Of a stretch of 64,000 bases of DNA, positions 24,196 through 33,822 are shown piece after piece (the first letter of the stretch is position 1; each line of letters opens with the position of its first letter). This DNA comes from Lachnospiraceae bacterium. GTDB taxonomy: Bacteria; Bacillota; Clostridia; Lachnospirales; Lachnospiraceae. A program made the position numbers and the translations under genes. The notes beneath the pieces are model-generated. The model worked only from the letters and a program-made list of their open reading frames with translations. It was not told where the DNA came from and searched no databases. The stretch spans positions 1 to 64,000 of the forward strand of contig WRBB01000009.1 in the NCBI GenBank assembly GCA_009779895.1. Reading direction: 5' to 3'.

Positions 24196-26385
24196 TTATA
24201 TCAATCTATTCATTTTACTTCTAAAAGAGGAATGCCTTGGAAACTGTTTTTCGTACTTCTCCATAATCGCTCTTTTGGCTCCGACTTGACCTCTTGACTC
24301 CTTTACTTCTCCGATGGCTGCAATTAATTCTGCAACAACTTCATAATGATTTCTATACTTGCCACCTACAATTGCTGTAGTTCTTTGAACAACCGTTTTC
24401 TCAATCCAATCCAGATACTTCTCTTCATCTTCCGTTGATATAGAAAAATATTTTTTCCAATTGCTAAAAACATTCCAAAATAGCTCTATGTCATCACTTT
24501 TATCATGTACATCATCATAATCAAAACCAAATTGTGCATTCCTAGCATATCCAAAATTATATCTAACATCTTGCACAATCCTTTCTATTCCTTTATCAAG
24601 GCCATCAGCGGTATATAAATACATTAAAAACAATTTGATACCATGACCAATATATTTCCCACTCCAGCCCAAAGAATTATTTGTATTTTCGCACGCCTGA
24701 TAAACTTTAGCAAAATCACCTGCCAAAAAATCAAGGTTGTTTTCACAAATTTCTCTCAGATCTATAAGTGAATACCAAGAAAATGCATACGATCCACTCC
24801 TTGCCCTGCCATTTCTCATCACATGATGCCTAGATAACGTTTTTGCCTTTACTCCAAACTGCTCTGCAACTACGACATCAGAAAATAAGCGTAGATAATT
24901 CACTTCATTTTTATCTAATTTATACGCTTCAAACCAAAGGATATTGCGATTTTTCACATTTCCCAATTGATACTCAGCAAAAGAAGTTCTTAATGCTATC
25001 TCAACCTTAACATCACAACTTGATTTTAATGTATTCATTGCATCAGCACCTAAGTCTGCAATTTTTTGATAATATTTATTGAGCCCATACTCCTTTATTG
25101 CCGCAAGATAAAGAGCAGGATGTCTATCATAATTTTTTCTTGCTACTTCTGCCAATCCATCTGCACCTAATACAAACAATACTGCTTCTTTTAATAAACG
25201 TGTTTCCAATTCACCGGACTTATCTAAAAGAAAATCAATCCAAACTTTCCAAAACACTTCCTCTTCCTGGAGGGGCACCGTACCAATATTTCGCATTTTT
25301 ATCAGTGATACATCACGGAATAATGAAGAAGCCAAATAAATATAAATACCCGTCACCCGCTCAGATACAGATTGCGTTTGAAACGTACAATACAAAACAG
25401 ATAAAAGCATTTGCTCAACATCAATTCTAATAATATCTTCATCTATCAAACTTTCGAATCCTAGCGTAACCTCCTCAACTCCATCCATATCCCAATCTAC
25501 ATATTCTTCTATACATCCCTCATCTTTGTCAGCAATAATTCCAACCCTTATATTTAAAAGCCTATTTAATATATCCAATGCTTCTTCATATCTCATATCA
25601 TCTATGCAAGCAAAAGCAAAACCCGCAGCCTTATTCATTTCTACTCCAAGCCCTTCCGGATCTCTATAGGCCTCTATCCACTCCGTCTCCCAATGATTTT
25701 CCGTATAATCTTCATAACCATAACTTACAATACAAATATCGCCTCCATCTACTCTATTAAAATATGACACAATATTTACCAATTTTTCTTTTACCAACGC
25801 CTCTGACATTCTCTGATTTGGCTGAAAGACATCGCTTTTCAAAACAGGATTTCCTTTATATATTTGATTATTCGCAATCAACTCTTCAAAAGTCACCGGC
25901 ATAAAATGATTCACATCTACTCCTGCATTCAATAAATGGGGCATGTCTTTATAGGCATCACCTCCTGCCACATCATTGTTGTGAACATGCCCATGTATCA
26001 TAAAAGAGCCACGAAAATATCCATTCCACTCTAACATCGGATAATGGCACAAAATCAACCATTTTTCATCTTCTGTGATTTCTTTATAATGTGATACAGA
26101 TTCAAAAAACTGCTCTAAATCTAACTGCTTCATCCACTTACTATCATGATTACCAATGATTAAATGCTTTTTTCCCAACAATTGATTTAAATACCCTTGG
26201 GGAGAATTTTTTGATTTATATATAAAATCACCCAGAATATATACGGTATCTTCATCTGTTACACGTGCATTCCAATTTTGAATTATGGCTTTATCCATTT
26301 GATCAATATCTTCAAAAGGACGGCGACTGAGATTGATTACGTTTTTATGACCAAAATGAGGGTCAGCAATAAAATATGTTTTCAC
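24196..26385 (-). CDS. Calcineurin-like phosphoesterase with a large unknown C-terminal region
   Basis: This is a 729-residue protein. Residues 1-175 form a metallophosphatase domain with all motifs: ADPHFGHKN, GDFI, IGNHD, CHYPML and HGHVHN. Stand-alone relatives of this kind are about 170 residues long, so about 550 residues are extra. The extra part is acidic, rich in aromatic residues and probably helical (VIADKDEGCIEEYVDWD, LSRHHVMRNGRARSG), and I recognise no domain in it. The start is a GTG at 26385 five bases after AGGAG, since no ATG fits and the longer frame passes through the promoter. The substrate is unknown. Confidence 0.8.
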   Translation of the reverse strand: MKTYFIADPHFGHKNVINLSRRPFEDIDQMDKAIIQNWNARVTDEDTVYILGDFIYKSKNSPQGYLNQLLGKKHLIIGNHDSKWMKQLDLEQFFESVSHYKEITEDEKWLILCHYPMLEWNGYFRGSFMIHGHVHNNDVAGGDAYKDMPHLLNAGVDVNHFMPVTFEELIANNQIYKGNPVLKSDVFQPNQRMSEALVKEKLVNIVSYFNRVDGGDICIVSYGYEDYTENHWETEWIEAYRDPEGLGVEMNKAAGFAFACIDDMRYEEALDILNRLLNIRVGIIADKDEGCIEEYVDWDMDGVEEVTLGFESLIDEDIIRIDVEQMLLSVLYCTFQTQSVSERVTGIYIYLASSLFRDVSLIKMRNIGTVPLQEEEVFWKVWIDFLLDKSGELETRLLKEAVLFVLGADGLAEVARKNYDRHPALYLAAIKEYGLNKYYQKIADLGADAMNTLKSSCDVKVEIALRTSFAEYQLGNVKNRNILWFEAYKLDKNEVNYLRLFSDVVVAEQFGVKAKTLSRHHVMRNGRARSGSYAFSWYSLIDLREICENNLDFLAGDFAKVYQACENTNNSLGWSGKYIGHGIKLFLMYLYTADGLDKGIERIVQDVRYNFGYARNAQFGFDYDDVHDKSDDIELFWNVFSNWKKYFSISTEDEEKYLDWIEKTVVQRTTAIVGGKYRNHYEVVAELIAAIGEVKESRGQVGAKRAIMEKYEKQFPRHSSFRSKMNRLI

Positions 26386-26420
26386 TTTTTCTCCTATAAC
26401 TAACAAGTGTACTTTAAAAA

Positions 26421-26449
26421 ACTGTATCAAAATCACCAACCCATGTCAA
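26421..26449 (-). promoter_or_regulatory. Sigma-70-type promoter for the phosphoesterase gene
   Basis: On the minus strand TTGACA (26444-26449) and TACAGT (26421-26426) are separated by 17 bp, giving a start near 26414 and a leader of roughly 30 nt before the GTG. It is back-to-back with the tRNA-Gly promoter. Confidence 0.6.
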
Positions 26450-26490
26450 TGAAAGGATTTCTCAAAATCCCGCAAAAGATGAAAAAGGTG

Positions 26491-26519
26491 TTGACAGCTA
26501 ATACGCAATATAGTATATT
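26491..26519 (+). promoter_or_regulatory. Strong sigma-70-type promoter for tRNA-Gly
   Basis: TTGACA (26491-26496), a 17-bp spacer and TATATT (26514-26519). The -35 is a perfect match and the -10 has one mismatch. Predicted start is near 26526, 30 nt before the tRNA. Confidence 0.85.
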
Positions 26520-26555
26520 AAGTATTGTTCTGCTGAACGAAGCAGAATGATATTT

Positions 26556-26628
<73 letters not shown>

Positions 26629-26634
26629 TTTCGT

Positions 26635-26682
26635 AAAAGGTGCTTAACTTCCTATAATTATGGGGGATATGGCACTTTTTTT
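26635..26682 (+). terminator. Intrinsic terminator of tRNA-Gly
   Basis: AAAAGGTGC (26635-26643) pairs with GCACTTTTT from 26672, with one G-U pair, and seven T follow the GCAC. A CC/GG inner pairing may extend the stem. Confidence 0.65.
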
Positions 26683-26845
26683 ATTGCTAACAAGATACGA
26701 ACTCCTATTCGTAAAGTGGCTAGAAATAGTTAGAATTAGATAGAAAAAATAGTCAAAAAGTAGTCAGAAAAGTGTATGCAAATCATATCCTAGTTCTACG
26801 AATATTTTTCCGCCAAATAAGCATCCAACTTCTCCTTTTGGGTAT

Positions 26846-26877
26846 AAAAAATACACCTACTGAAAAGTAAGTATATT
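26846..26877 (-). terminator. Intrinsic terminator downstream of the rhuM remnant
   Basis: On the minus strand AATATACTTACT pairs along 12 bp with AGTAGGTGTATT through a TTTC loop, using two G-U pairs, and runs into TTTTTT. It lies 29 bp after the remnant's stop codon. Confidence 0.75.
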
Positions 26878-26905
26878 TTATTTAGTTGTTGGTTCAATGA
26901 CAGTT

Positions 26906-27326
26906 TTATTTATTTTCAAGCATTCGCTTTACTTCTTTATCAAAGTCGGAGTTTATTATCTGTGCTTTATTGTAGGCATCATACTGCCCATGTGCGAAAA
27001 TTTGTTGCTCTTTTTGAATTGACACGGTATCCTACAGATATGATTGCGTCTAAGTTATAATATCTTACATCTTTTGTTTGGCTTTTTCCATCAATAGCAC
27101 CGTGCTGAGTGGTATGTGCAAAAAATGCACTAACCACTTTTTCGTTTAATTCCCCTGTTTCGAATACATTTTTTAGATGCCTTGAAATAGACGTCCTATC
27201 AATATCAAATAACTCACTCATTGATTTTTGCGTAAGCCAAATAGTCTCATCCTTTATTACCGCATCAACAGTTACATCCTCTAATGCTGACTGATATAAT
27301 AAAAATTGAAAGTTATTATTTCCCAA
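26906..27326 (-). pseudogene. rhuM: RhuM-family gene with an internal deletion and frame change
   Basis: The first 115 codons read as the N-terminal half of a RhuM protein (DETIWLTQKSMSELFDIDRT, then YYNLDAIISVGYRVNSKRAT and FRTWA). The frame then stops at 26979. Immediately beyond, in the next frame, the sequence reads DAYNKAQIINSDFDKEVKRM and ends at 26906. This matches the usual RhuM C-terminus (SDFD followed by a basic helix). Full-length relatives have roughly 300-340 residues, so about 190 are missing between the halves. RhuM proteins sit on mobile islands and their function is poorly known. The promoter-proximal piece may still be translated. Confidence 0.75.
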
Positions 27327-27464
27327 TCCACATCCCTCCTAGTTTCATTAATAGTTGCTTCCTTATTCCTCCTGCCACCTCAACCCACATTCCTTACCAC
27401 CCCAAATATTGCAACACTGGCATGAAGATGTTGACATAAAACTTAAAAAATTTCTCCATCTCCC

Positions 27465-29885
27465 TTATTTCCCAGATATATGCAAAACATAACGCAACTT
27501 ATTGACCCGACCATTGATTTTTTTCGCCAAACTCCGCTTATAAGCATTCACTGCCCATGCTGTCTTAGCTTCCAACTCTTTTCGTTGATAAACCACTTTT
27601 TCATGCGCCTTTAATACTTGGTCAAACTCTGCATCCTGCATATTTTCTGCAAACATTTTTAATGTTTCTCCAGCTCTCGGCTCGTAACCATGTAAACCCA
27701 ACAAAAACATAATTTCCCGGAAATCTCGTCGAAATCGCTTTTCTAAACTATATTTACGATAAACACGATTGTTTTTTATATAGGAACAATAAACGCCCAC
27801 TCCCAAAAGGAGCACCATAAATATAATAATAAACAAAGCTACCAACAAAATTCTTTGATAAATAGGGGTAACTTGTACACCATCTCCATCAGATGACGCA
27901 TAACCATTTCCATCCTGCGCTTCCTGACCAAAAGGTGAATCAAACTCATCCTGATCCATCGGCGACTGAGGCGGATAAACATCCGGCGCATACTCCTGTG
28001 ACTCATGCTCACCGCTAACCCACGTTTCCCCTTGCAAAGGCAAAGCGGCATAAGGAGGTGTCGGTTCAAAAGGAATCCAACCGATGCCCTTAATATAAGC
28101 TTCAACCCAAGCATGTGCTTGGTTGTCGCGAATAACGGTGATTCCAACATTGGTTTGCGTCACAAAACCTTGCACATAACGCACCGGTATACCGGCGGCT
28201 CGACCCAACGTAGCGGCAGCCGTCGCAAAATGTGTACAAAAGCCTTGCTGACCCTCAAAAAGAAACCAATCTACAAATTCGCCCTCTCCTACAGGTTCCG
28301 GATTTCTTGTATAAGTAAAAGAACCACCAAACCCTCTCCATACCAAAGTATATCTTTGAAGCGCATCATCAAACTCCTGAGACGAAGTATATAACAGAAT
28401 ATCACCGTACAAAAACCGTTCAATCGTCCGCATTCCGGAAACATAATCTTCTGAATGCGCAACCAGTACCTCACTCAACTCATAAACTCTGTCACTCACT
28501 CCATCCGGCAATTGGGTATAATAATAATAAATCTTTTCGCTTCTGGCTTGTAATATTTCATTTAGATTATCCGGTACTGACAATTGCGGTATGGCTGTTC
28601 CCAAAGCCTCTTCCACAAAATCGGCAAACCCATCCAAAGACGAATCGGCAAGATTTCCGCTCCCTTGCATCATTTGCTGTAAAACAAAATAATTCACGTC
28701 ATTTAGAATAAGATATTGCACTGTATAGCGGACATCACTCATTGTACGAGAAAAAAACAACGTTGCGCCTCTCGTATCCATTCGCACATCCCGACTAATG
28801 GAAAGCGTATGAGCCGGCAAAAAAATATTTCTTGTACGAATACCTGAAAAATGTATCGTCATTTCTCGCAAGGTTACATTGTCTTGAATCCACTCCATAC
28901 CAATCAAACCGGCCTGCTCTGCTTTATATAAGCCGGTTAACAATTCCAAAGCCGCCAATTGATATTCCGGATACGCAAACATATCCATATTTTGACTTCG
29001 CTCCCAACCACGGCCTGTATACGTATCCATCACACTTCCACTTAAATACAAAATCTGCGCCGGGTTCTCACTCTCCACCCGCAGGGCTTCCGCATCCGAA
29101 TCCAATAAACCACCACCCAAAGATCCATCATCCGCAAAACCAACCTGGCCAATTTGAAATTCTCCCCCACTTTGTCCGGGAAAACGATCTAAAAACCAAA
29201 AATGCACATCCGTCATCCTGTTCCACACCCCATTGGATATCTCTGACCAAGGAATCGGCAATGGCTCATGTCTGGTTGGCAAAACAGTTATCATAATTGA
29301 CATCAATAAAATCACCGGCAAAATATGCGTCAAAGCCAAAGTACTACCTAGCACAAATTCAATCAGCACACTCAAAATAAAGAAAAACATAAACAACAAC
29401 GTGATAAAATAAAGGTTTCGTTCTATCACCCCGGTGATAATCATAGCCATCAACAGGCCGGAGGCCAAAGTCCAACGAACAATCCAAAAACGAAATAGAT
29501 AAAAAAATAAAATCACCGCTAAAAAAAGGAAAATCTCTATAGAAATCACGGCAAATTGCCATACATAATCCACCGTCTGCTGCCGGCAAAACAACAACCA
29601 AGAAAAAGCCTCCCGCACATTCGCAATCACATTTATTTCCAAGCGATATAAAAGCAAAATTCCCAAAATCAATACTGCTAATGTTACGATTAGTAATAGT
29701 AATTTTTTTTCAAGTAAATCGAATAAAGTAACAAACATTGTAAACAAAAGGGAAGACAACACCGGCAACCATAAGGGGAGATGCGAACCACTTCGTATGT
29801 TCACATCTATGGCTAAAATCGCACAAAAAACAAAGGTCAACAAACTACGATACATATAATGATTATAAAATGTTTTTAGACGCAT
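27465..29885 (-). CDS. Membrane-anchored transglutaminase-like protein (TgpA type)
   Basis: This 806-residue protein begins with about seven hydrophobic helices (to about residue 215). A large extracytoplasmic part contains a transglutaminase-like core with the Cys-His-Asp triad: GFCTHFATAAATLGRAAGIPVRY near residue 550, then AHAWVEAY, then the GWIPFEPTPP region. One more membrane helix near residue 695 leads to a cytoplasmic tail with a DUF4129-like ending. Relatives occur with MoxR ATPases and DUF58 proteins, exactly as here. The ATG at 29885 overlaps the preceding gene by ten bases. An in-frame TTG at 29897 is possible. The reaction is unproven for this family. Confidence 0.88.
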   Translation of the reverse strand: MRLKTFYNHYMYRSLLTFVFCAILAIDVNIRSGSHLPLWLPVLSSLLFTMFVTLFDLLEKKLLLLIVTLAVLILGILLLYRLEINVIANVREAFSWLLFCRQQTVDYVWQFAVISIEIFLFLAVILFFYLFRFWIVRWTLASGLLMAMIITGVIERNLYFITLLFMFFFILSVLIEFVLGSTLALTHILPVILLMSIMITVLPTRHEPLPIPWSEISNGVWNRMTDVHFWFLDRFPGQSGGEFQIGQVGFADDGSLGGGLLDSDAEALRVESENPAQILYLSGSVMDTYTGRGWERSQNMDMFAYPEYQLAALELLTGLYKAEQAGLIGMEWIQDNVTLREMTIHFSGIRTRNIFLPAHTLSISRDVRMDTRGATLFFSRTMSDVRYTVQYLILNDVNYFVLQQMMQGSGNLADSSLDGFADFVEEALGTAIPQLSVPDNLNEILQARSEKIYYYYTQLPDGVSDRVYELSEVLVAHSEDYVSGMRTIERFLYGDILLYTSSQEFDDALQRYTLVWRGFGGSFTYTRNPEPVGEGEFVDWFLFEGQQGFCTHFATAAATLGRAAGIPVRYVQGFVTQTNVGITVIRDNQAHAWVEAYIKGIGWIPFEPTPPYAALPLQGETWVSGEHESQEYAPDVYPPQSPMDQDEFDSPFGQEAQDGNGYASSDGDGVQVTPIYQRILLVALFIIIFMVLLLGVGVYCSYIKNNRVYRKYSLEKRFRRDFREIMFLLGLHGYEPRAGETLKMFAENMQDAEFDQVLKAHEKVVYQRKELEAKTAWAVNAYKRSLAKKINGRVNKLRYVLHISGK

Positions 29886-31069
29886 AATGAATCCCAACTC
29901 TTCTCTAAAACATTGGCAATGCTATCATGAATCGGCAAATGAATCAATTTTGTTTTTCCCAAACGAACACGAATTTTTAACAACGCATCCACTTCTTTTT
30001 TGCCTAGCAAAATGATGCAGGTATTCACATGAGTCACTCCTGCGGTAACACTTACCAAAGACGCATCAAAATCCGCTGTAATTGCAAGCACTGTTCGAAA
30101 ATTACTAAAATCCCGCAAACTCTCAGCCATTAAAGCCCCCAAATGAACCTTGCTATTAAACTTCAATAATGCCACTGTATCATAGAAAAAATTAAAATCT
30201 TCCAGAGACTTAATCTGAACATGCTGCAAGCTATCAGTGTAATAAATCACTTCCGTAGCTACCTGCGTACGAGCATAATAATACAAAATGGCCAGGGTGG
30301 TTTCCAAAAGAAAATCCTCCATCATAATGGACGCCTCGGACAAATATGCAATACGACTCACATCAAAATATATTAAAATTCGCTCCTGGGGAGTCTCTGT
30401 ATAAGGACGGACGTATAATTCTTGATACTTTGCCGTAATCTTCCAGTTCACAATTTTAAGATCATCCCCCGGCAGATAAGAACGCATATCAACATCCGGT
30501 CGTTCCTTTTTACTACCCATAAACAAAGGCGTATTTTTTGCATCTTCATTAAAATTAAGTGCCGCCAATGAATTCAATTTAATAATCCGCGGATAAACCC
30601 GTGCAGAAATTGTTGAGGGTCGTTTCACTTTCAAAGCAAATAGATTCAACAAATCCTGAATCACAATCACATCAATCCCTACCTTATACTCCCCTCGATA
30701 AAGACAAATCAAGCGCCCTTGCCGTTCATGCTTTTCGCCCGGCAAAAGAGCCACTTCCTCCTGAAAGTCATCCATTACCACCTGAGAATAACCGGGCAAA
30801 AAAATGATTTTCAAACTCTTATAAAAAATAAAATCCTCATTTGACAAAACATACCTATACTTTACTTCCTCTCCCTTTACCATAATCGTCGCATCTATTT
30901 CCTGATAAAGCCGAAAACGCAAATACACATAAATCAAGTACAGAAAAGAAATAAAAGGAAGGATAAGCACCATATAAAGCAAGGTATAACTCATCGCACC
31001 ACCAAAAAAGCCGGCAAATAAAAAGGCCATTATAATCACAAGCAGCATAAGGATTCGATTTTTTTTCAT
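29876..31069 (-). CDS. DUF58 (vWA-like) domain membrane protein
   Basis: This 397-residue protein has two N-terminal membrane helices (about 5-45), then an extracytoplasmic or cytoplasmic beta-rich region, and a DUF58 domain marked by RSYLPGDDLKIVNWKITAKYQELYVR. A vWA-like fold follows (ILIYFDVSR...). DUF58 proteins are the usual partners of MoxR ATPases and are thought to work with them in assembling or activating envelope proteins. Its start overlaps the moxR stop by four bases and its end overlaps the transglutaminase gene, so the three are translationally coupled. Confidence 0.88.
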   Translation of the reverse strand: MKKNRILMLLVIIMAFLFAGFFGGAMSYTLLYMVLILPFISFLYLIYVYLRFRLYQEIDATIMVKGEEVKYRYVLSNEDFIFYKSLKIIFLPGYSQVVMDDFQEEVALLPGEKHERQGRLICLYRGEYKVGIDVIVIQDLLNLFALKVKRPSTISARVYPRIIKLNSLAALNFNEDAKNTPLFMGSKKERPDVDMRSYLPGDDLKIVNWKITAKYQELYVRPYTETPQERILIYFDVSRIAYLSEASIMMEDFLLETTLAILYYYARTQVATEVIYYTDSLQHVQIKSLEDFNFFYDTVALLKFNSKVHLGALMAESLRDFSNFRTVLAITADFDASLVSVTAGVTHVNTCIILLGKKEVDALLKIRVRLGKTKLIHLPIHDSIANVLEKSWDSLCV

Positions 31070-31998
31070 ATCGGCACTTTCACCCGGCGCACAATATCAG
31101 CGATAATAGACTGTGGCGTTTTCTTATTCATCCGTGCTTCAACGGTTAAAACCAAGCGATGGCTAAGTACATGAACAATCACTTTTTGCACATCGTCAGG
31201 GGTTACAAAATCTCGACCATTCACATAAGCACACGCTCTGGCGGCACTAATGAAACCCAATGTCGCCCGTGGACTACCGCCTAAAGTTAACCATTTGCTT
31301 TCTCTGGTTGCCGTAATCAGCTTTACAATGTATTGAATGATTTCCTCACAAACGAAAACATTTTGTACTTCTTGGCGCATACATATCAACTCGTTTCGTT
31401 TGAGCACCGGCTTCGCTTGTAAGGCTGTATAACCCTCTACATAATTGTTGGACATCAGCCTTTCCGCATGGATATCCGGATAACCAATGGAAAGTTTCAT
31501 CAAAAAACGATCCAACTGGGCTTCCGGCAAATTGTGGGTACCAACAAATTCAATGGGATTTTGCGTCGCAATAATCATAAAAGGGTCCGGCAATAGATAC
31601 GTTACCTTATCCACTGTAACCTGCTGCTCCTGCATGGACTCCAAAAGAGCCGATTGGGTTTTGGGTGAAGCCCGGTTTATCTCATCCACTAACACAATAT
31701 TGTGCATAATGGCTCCGGGAACATATAAAAATTCCCCCTCTTTCATATTAAACACCGAAGCCCCTATTACATCACCCGGCAGGGTGTCCGGTGTAAACTG
31801 AATCCGGGCAAAATCACAATCTACAGAAGCGGCTAATAAATTGGCTAAGGTAGTCTTTCCCACTCCCGGTACATCTTCAATCAGCAAGTGCCCACCAGCC
31901 AATAATGTAATAATACTAAGCTCTACAACATCATTTTTACCTACCAAAAACGCACTGATATTATCCATAATTTTTCCGGCATACTTATAATGAATCAT
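31066..31998 (-). CDS. MoxR-family AAA+ ATPase
   Basis: This 310-residue cytoplasmic ATPase has Walker A in DVPGVGKTTLA (about 39-50), Walker B in IVLVDEINRASPKTQSALLE, sensor 1 in IATQNPIE and an arginine-finger region in LPEAQLDRFLMKL. The C-terminal lid includes the GGSPRATLGFISAARACA signature of MoxR. MoxR proteins act as chaperone-like remodelling factors for neighbouring vWA or DUF58 proteins. The ATG overlaps the aspS stop by four bases and follows AAAGGAATTTCA. It joins the rel-hemZ-hisS-aspS set to the envelope module. Confidence 0.93.
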   Translation of the reverse strand: MIHYKYAGKIMDNISAFLVGKNDVVELSIITLLAGGHLLIEDVPGVGKTTLANLLAASVDCDFARIQFTPDTLPGDVIGASVFNMKEGEFLYVPGAIMHNIVLVDEINRASPKTQSALLESMQEQQVTVDKVTYLLPDPFMIIATQNPIEFVGTHNLPEAQLDRFLMKLSIGYPDIHAERLMSNNYVEGYTALQAKPVLKRNELICMRQEVQNVFVCEEIIQYIVKLITATRESKWLTLGGSPRATLGFISAARACAYVNGRDFVTPDDVQKVIVHVLSHRLVLTVEARMNKKTPQSIIADIVRRVKVPI

Positions 31999-33782
31999 TG
32001 AAATTCCTTTCGTTTGATTCCCAACTCATCCAGTTGCTTCTCATCAACCACGTCGGGAGCCTGTGTCATCAAACATACTGCCTCTTTATTTTTGGGAAAT
32101 GCAATTACGTCCCGAATGCTCTCTTTCTTCGCCATAATCATAATCATTCTATCAAATCCATAGGCCAATCCTGCATGTGGCGGCACCCCAAATTTAAACG
32201 CATCCAGCAAAAATCCAAACTGCGCCTGAGCTTGTTCTTGAGAAAATCCCAGTATTTCAAACATCTTGCTTTGAATATCTCCCTGGTGAATCCGTACGCT
32301 ACCCCCACCGATTTCATTGCCATTTAAAATAATATCATAGGCTTTTGCACGGACTTTTTCAGGCGCAGTATCCAATAAAGCAACATCCTCATCCATTGGC
32401 ATGGTAAAGGGGTGATGCATGGCTGTAAAGCGCTCCTGTTCTTCATTCCACTCCAACAAGGGAAACGCGGTAATCCAAACAAAATTAAATTCATCTTGCT
32501 TCCGTATTTCCAGTTGCCTAGCAATTTCTAAGCGCAAATTACCCAATACATCCCAAACTATCTTGTTTTTGTCTGCTGCAAACAGCAATAAATCCCCTGT
32601 CTCACCTTGCATCACATGAATCAAAGCTGACATTTCATCCTCTGTCATAAATTTGCCAAACGACGATTTGATGCTACCATCTTCTTGGATGGCAACATAA
32701 GCCAGTCCTTTTGCCCCAAAGTCCTTGACAAAATCAACCAACTTGTCGATTTTTTTGCGCGGCATAGCACCTTGCCCTTTGGCATTGATACCACGTACCG
32801 TACCACCGGCCTTTATCGCCCCTTGGAATACCACAAAAGCACAATCCTGAACCGTTTCCGTTACATCAACCAACTCCATGCCAAAACGCAAGTCAGGCTT
32901 ATCAGAACCAAAACGATCCATGGCCTCCTGCCAAGTCAAACGTGAAAATGGCAAAACCAGTTCTACATCCATCATCTCCCGAAACAAACAAGCCAATAAC
33001 TTTTCATTTACAGCAATCACATCTTCCACCGAAACAAAAGACATTTCCATGTCTATTTGCGTAAATTCAGGCTGCCGGTCGGCACGCAAATCCTCATCCC
33101 TAAAACATTTCACAATTTGGAAATAACGATCGTACCCTGCACACATCAACAACTGCTTATAAATCTGCGGTGATTGAGGCAACCCGTAAAACTGCCCCGG
33201 ATTTACACGACTAGGCACCAGATAATCACGAGCACCCTCCGGGGTGCTTTTACCCAAAATCGGTGTTTCAATCTCCAAAAATCCTTCTGCTGCCAAAAAT
33301 TGCCGGGTCAGAGCTGCCACCTGGCTACGCAGGATAATATTACGCTGCAAATCCGGACAACGCAAATCCAAATAACGATGTTTCAAACGCAACTCTTCTT
33401 TGGTTTTTAAATCTTCTTCAATGGGAAACGGCGGTGTCTCGGATTCTGACAAAATACGCAATTCACTGGGAAAAACCTCTACTTCACCTGTGCGTAACTT
33501 GGGGTTTACTGCGCCTGAGCGTTTTTGCACCGTCCCCACCACTGCAACCACAAATTCACTACGCAACTTTCCGGCCTTTTCAATGATTTCTGCCGCTGTT
33601 TTCCCCTCTTCACAAACCACCTGAATCATACCTGCACGATCCCGCACATCCACAAAGACCAAACCACCCTTATTTCGATTTTTCTGAACCCAACCCATAA
33701 TCGTCACACTTTCACCGATATTTTGAGCCGAAAGCTCACCGCAACGATGGGTCCTTTGTAAATTTAACATTGACTCTGCCAT
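31995..33782 (-). CDS. aspS: Aspartate--tRNA ligase
   Basis: This 595-residue class II synthetase has the bacterial layout: N-terminal OB-fold anticodon-binding domain (about 1-110, MGWVQKNRNKGGLVFVDVRDR), a catalytic core with motif 2 (FRDEDLRADRQPEFTQIDMEMSF), the bacterial GAD insertion (about 285-420) and motif 3 (GLAYGFDRMIMI). Whether it is discriminating or also charges tRNA-Asn cannot be decided by eye. AAAGGAGAAAAC precedes the ATG. It follows hisS by 40 bp, a common pairing in Firmicutes. Confidence 0.97.
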   Translation of the reverse strand: MAESMLNLQRTHRCGELSAQNIGESVTIMGWVQKNRNKGGLVFVDVRDRAGMIQVVCEEGKTAAEIIEKAGKLRSEFVVAVVGTVQKRSGAVNPKLRTGEVEVFPSELRILSESETPPFPIEEDLKTKEELRLKHRYLDLRCPDLQRNIILRSQVAALTRQFLAAEGFLEIETPILGKSTPEGARDYLVPSRVNPGQFYGLPQSPQIYKQLLMCAGYDRYFQIVKCFRDEDLRADRQPEFTQIDMEMSFVSVEDVIAVNEKLLACLFREMMDVELVLPFSRLTWQEAMDRFGSDKPDLRFGMELVDVTETVQDCAFVVFQGAIKAGGTVRGINAKGQGAMPRKKIDKLVDFVKDFGAKGLAYVAIQEDGSIKSSFGKFMTEDEMSALIHVMQGETGDLLLFAADKNKIVWDVLGNLRLEIARQLEIRKQDEFNFVWITAFPLLEWNEEQERFTAMHHPFTMPMDEDVALLDTAPEKVRAKAYDIILNGNEIGGGSVRIHQGDIQSKMFEILGFSQEQAQAQFGFLLDAFKFGVPPHAGLAYGFDRMIMIMAKKESIRDVIAFPKNKEAVCLMTQAPDVVDEKQLDELGIKRKEFQ

Positions 33783-33822
33783 GTTTTCTCCTTTGTTTTT
33801 CTATCATGCTATTTTCTATACA

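Noticed and set aside
26796..26853. Minus-strand stretch reading YTQKEKLDAYLAEKYS after a terminator, with AAGGAG and a nearby ATG
   Set aside because: Protein-like but too short to assign, and the ATG opens a different 13-codon frame. It may be a fragment or chance.
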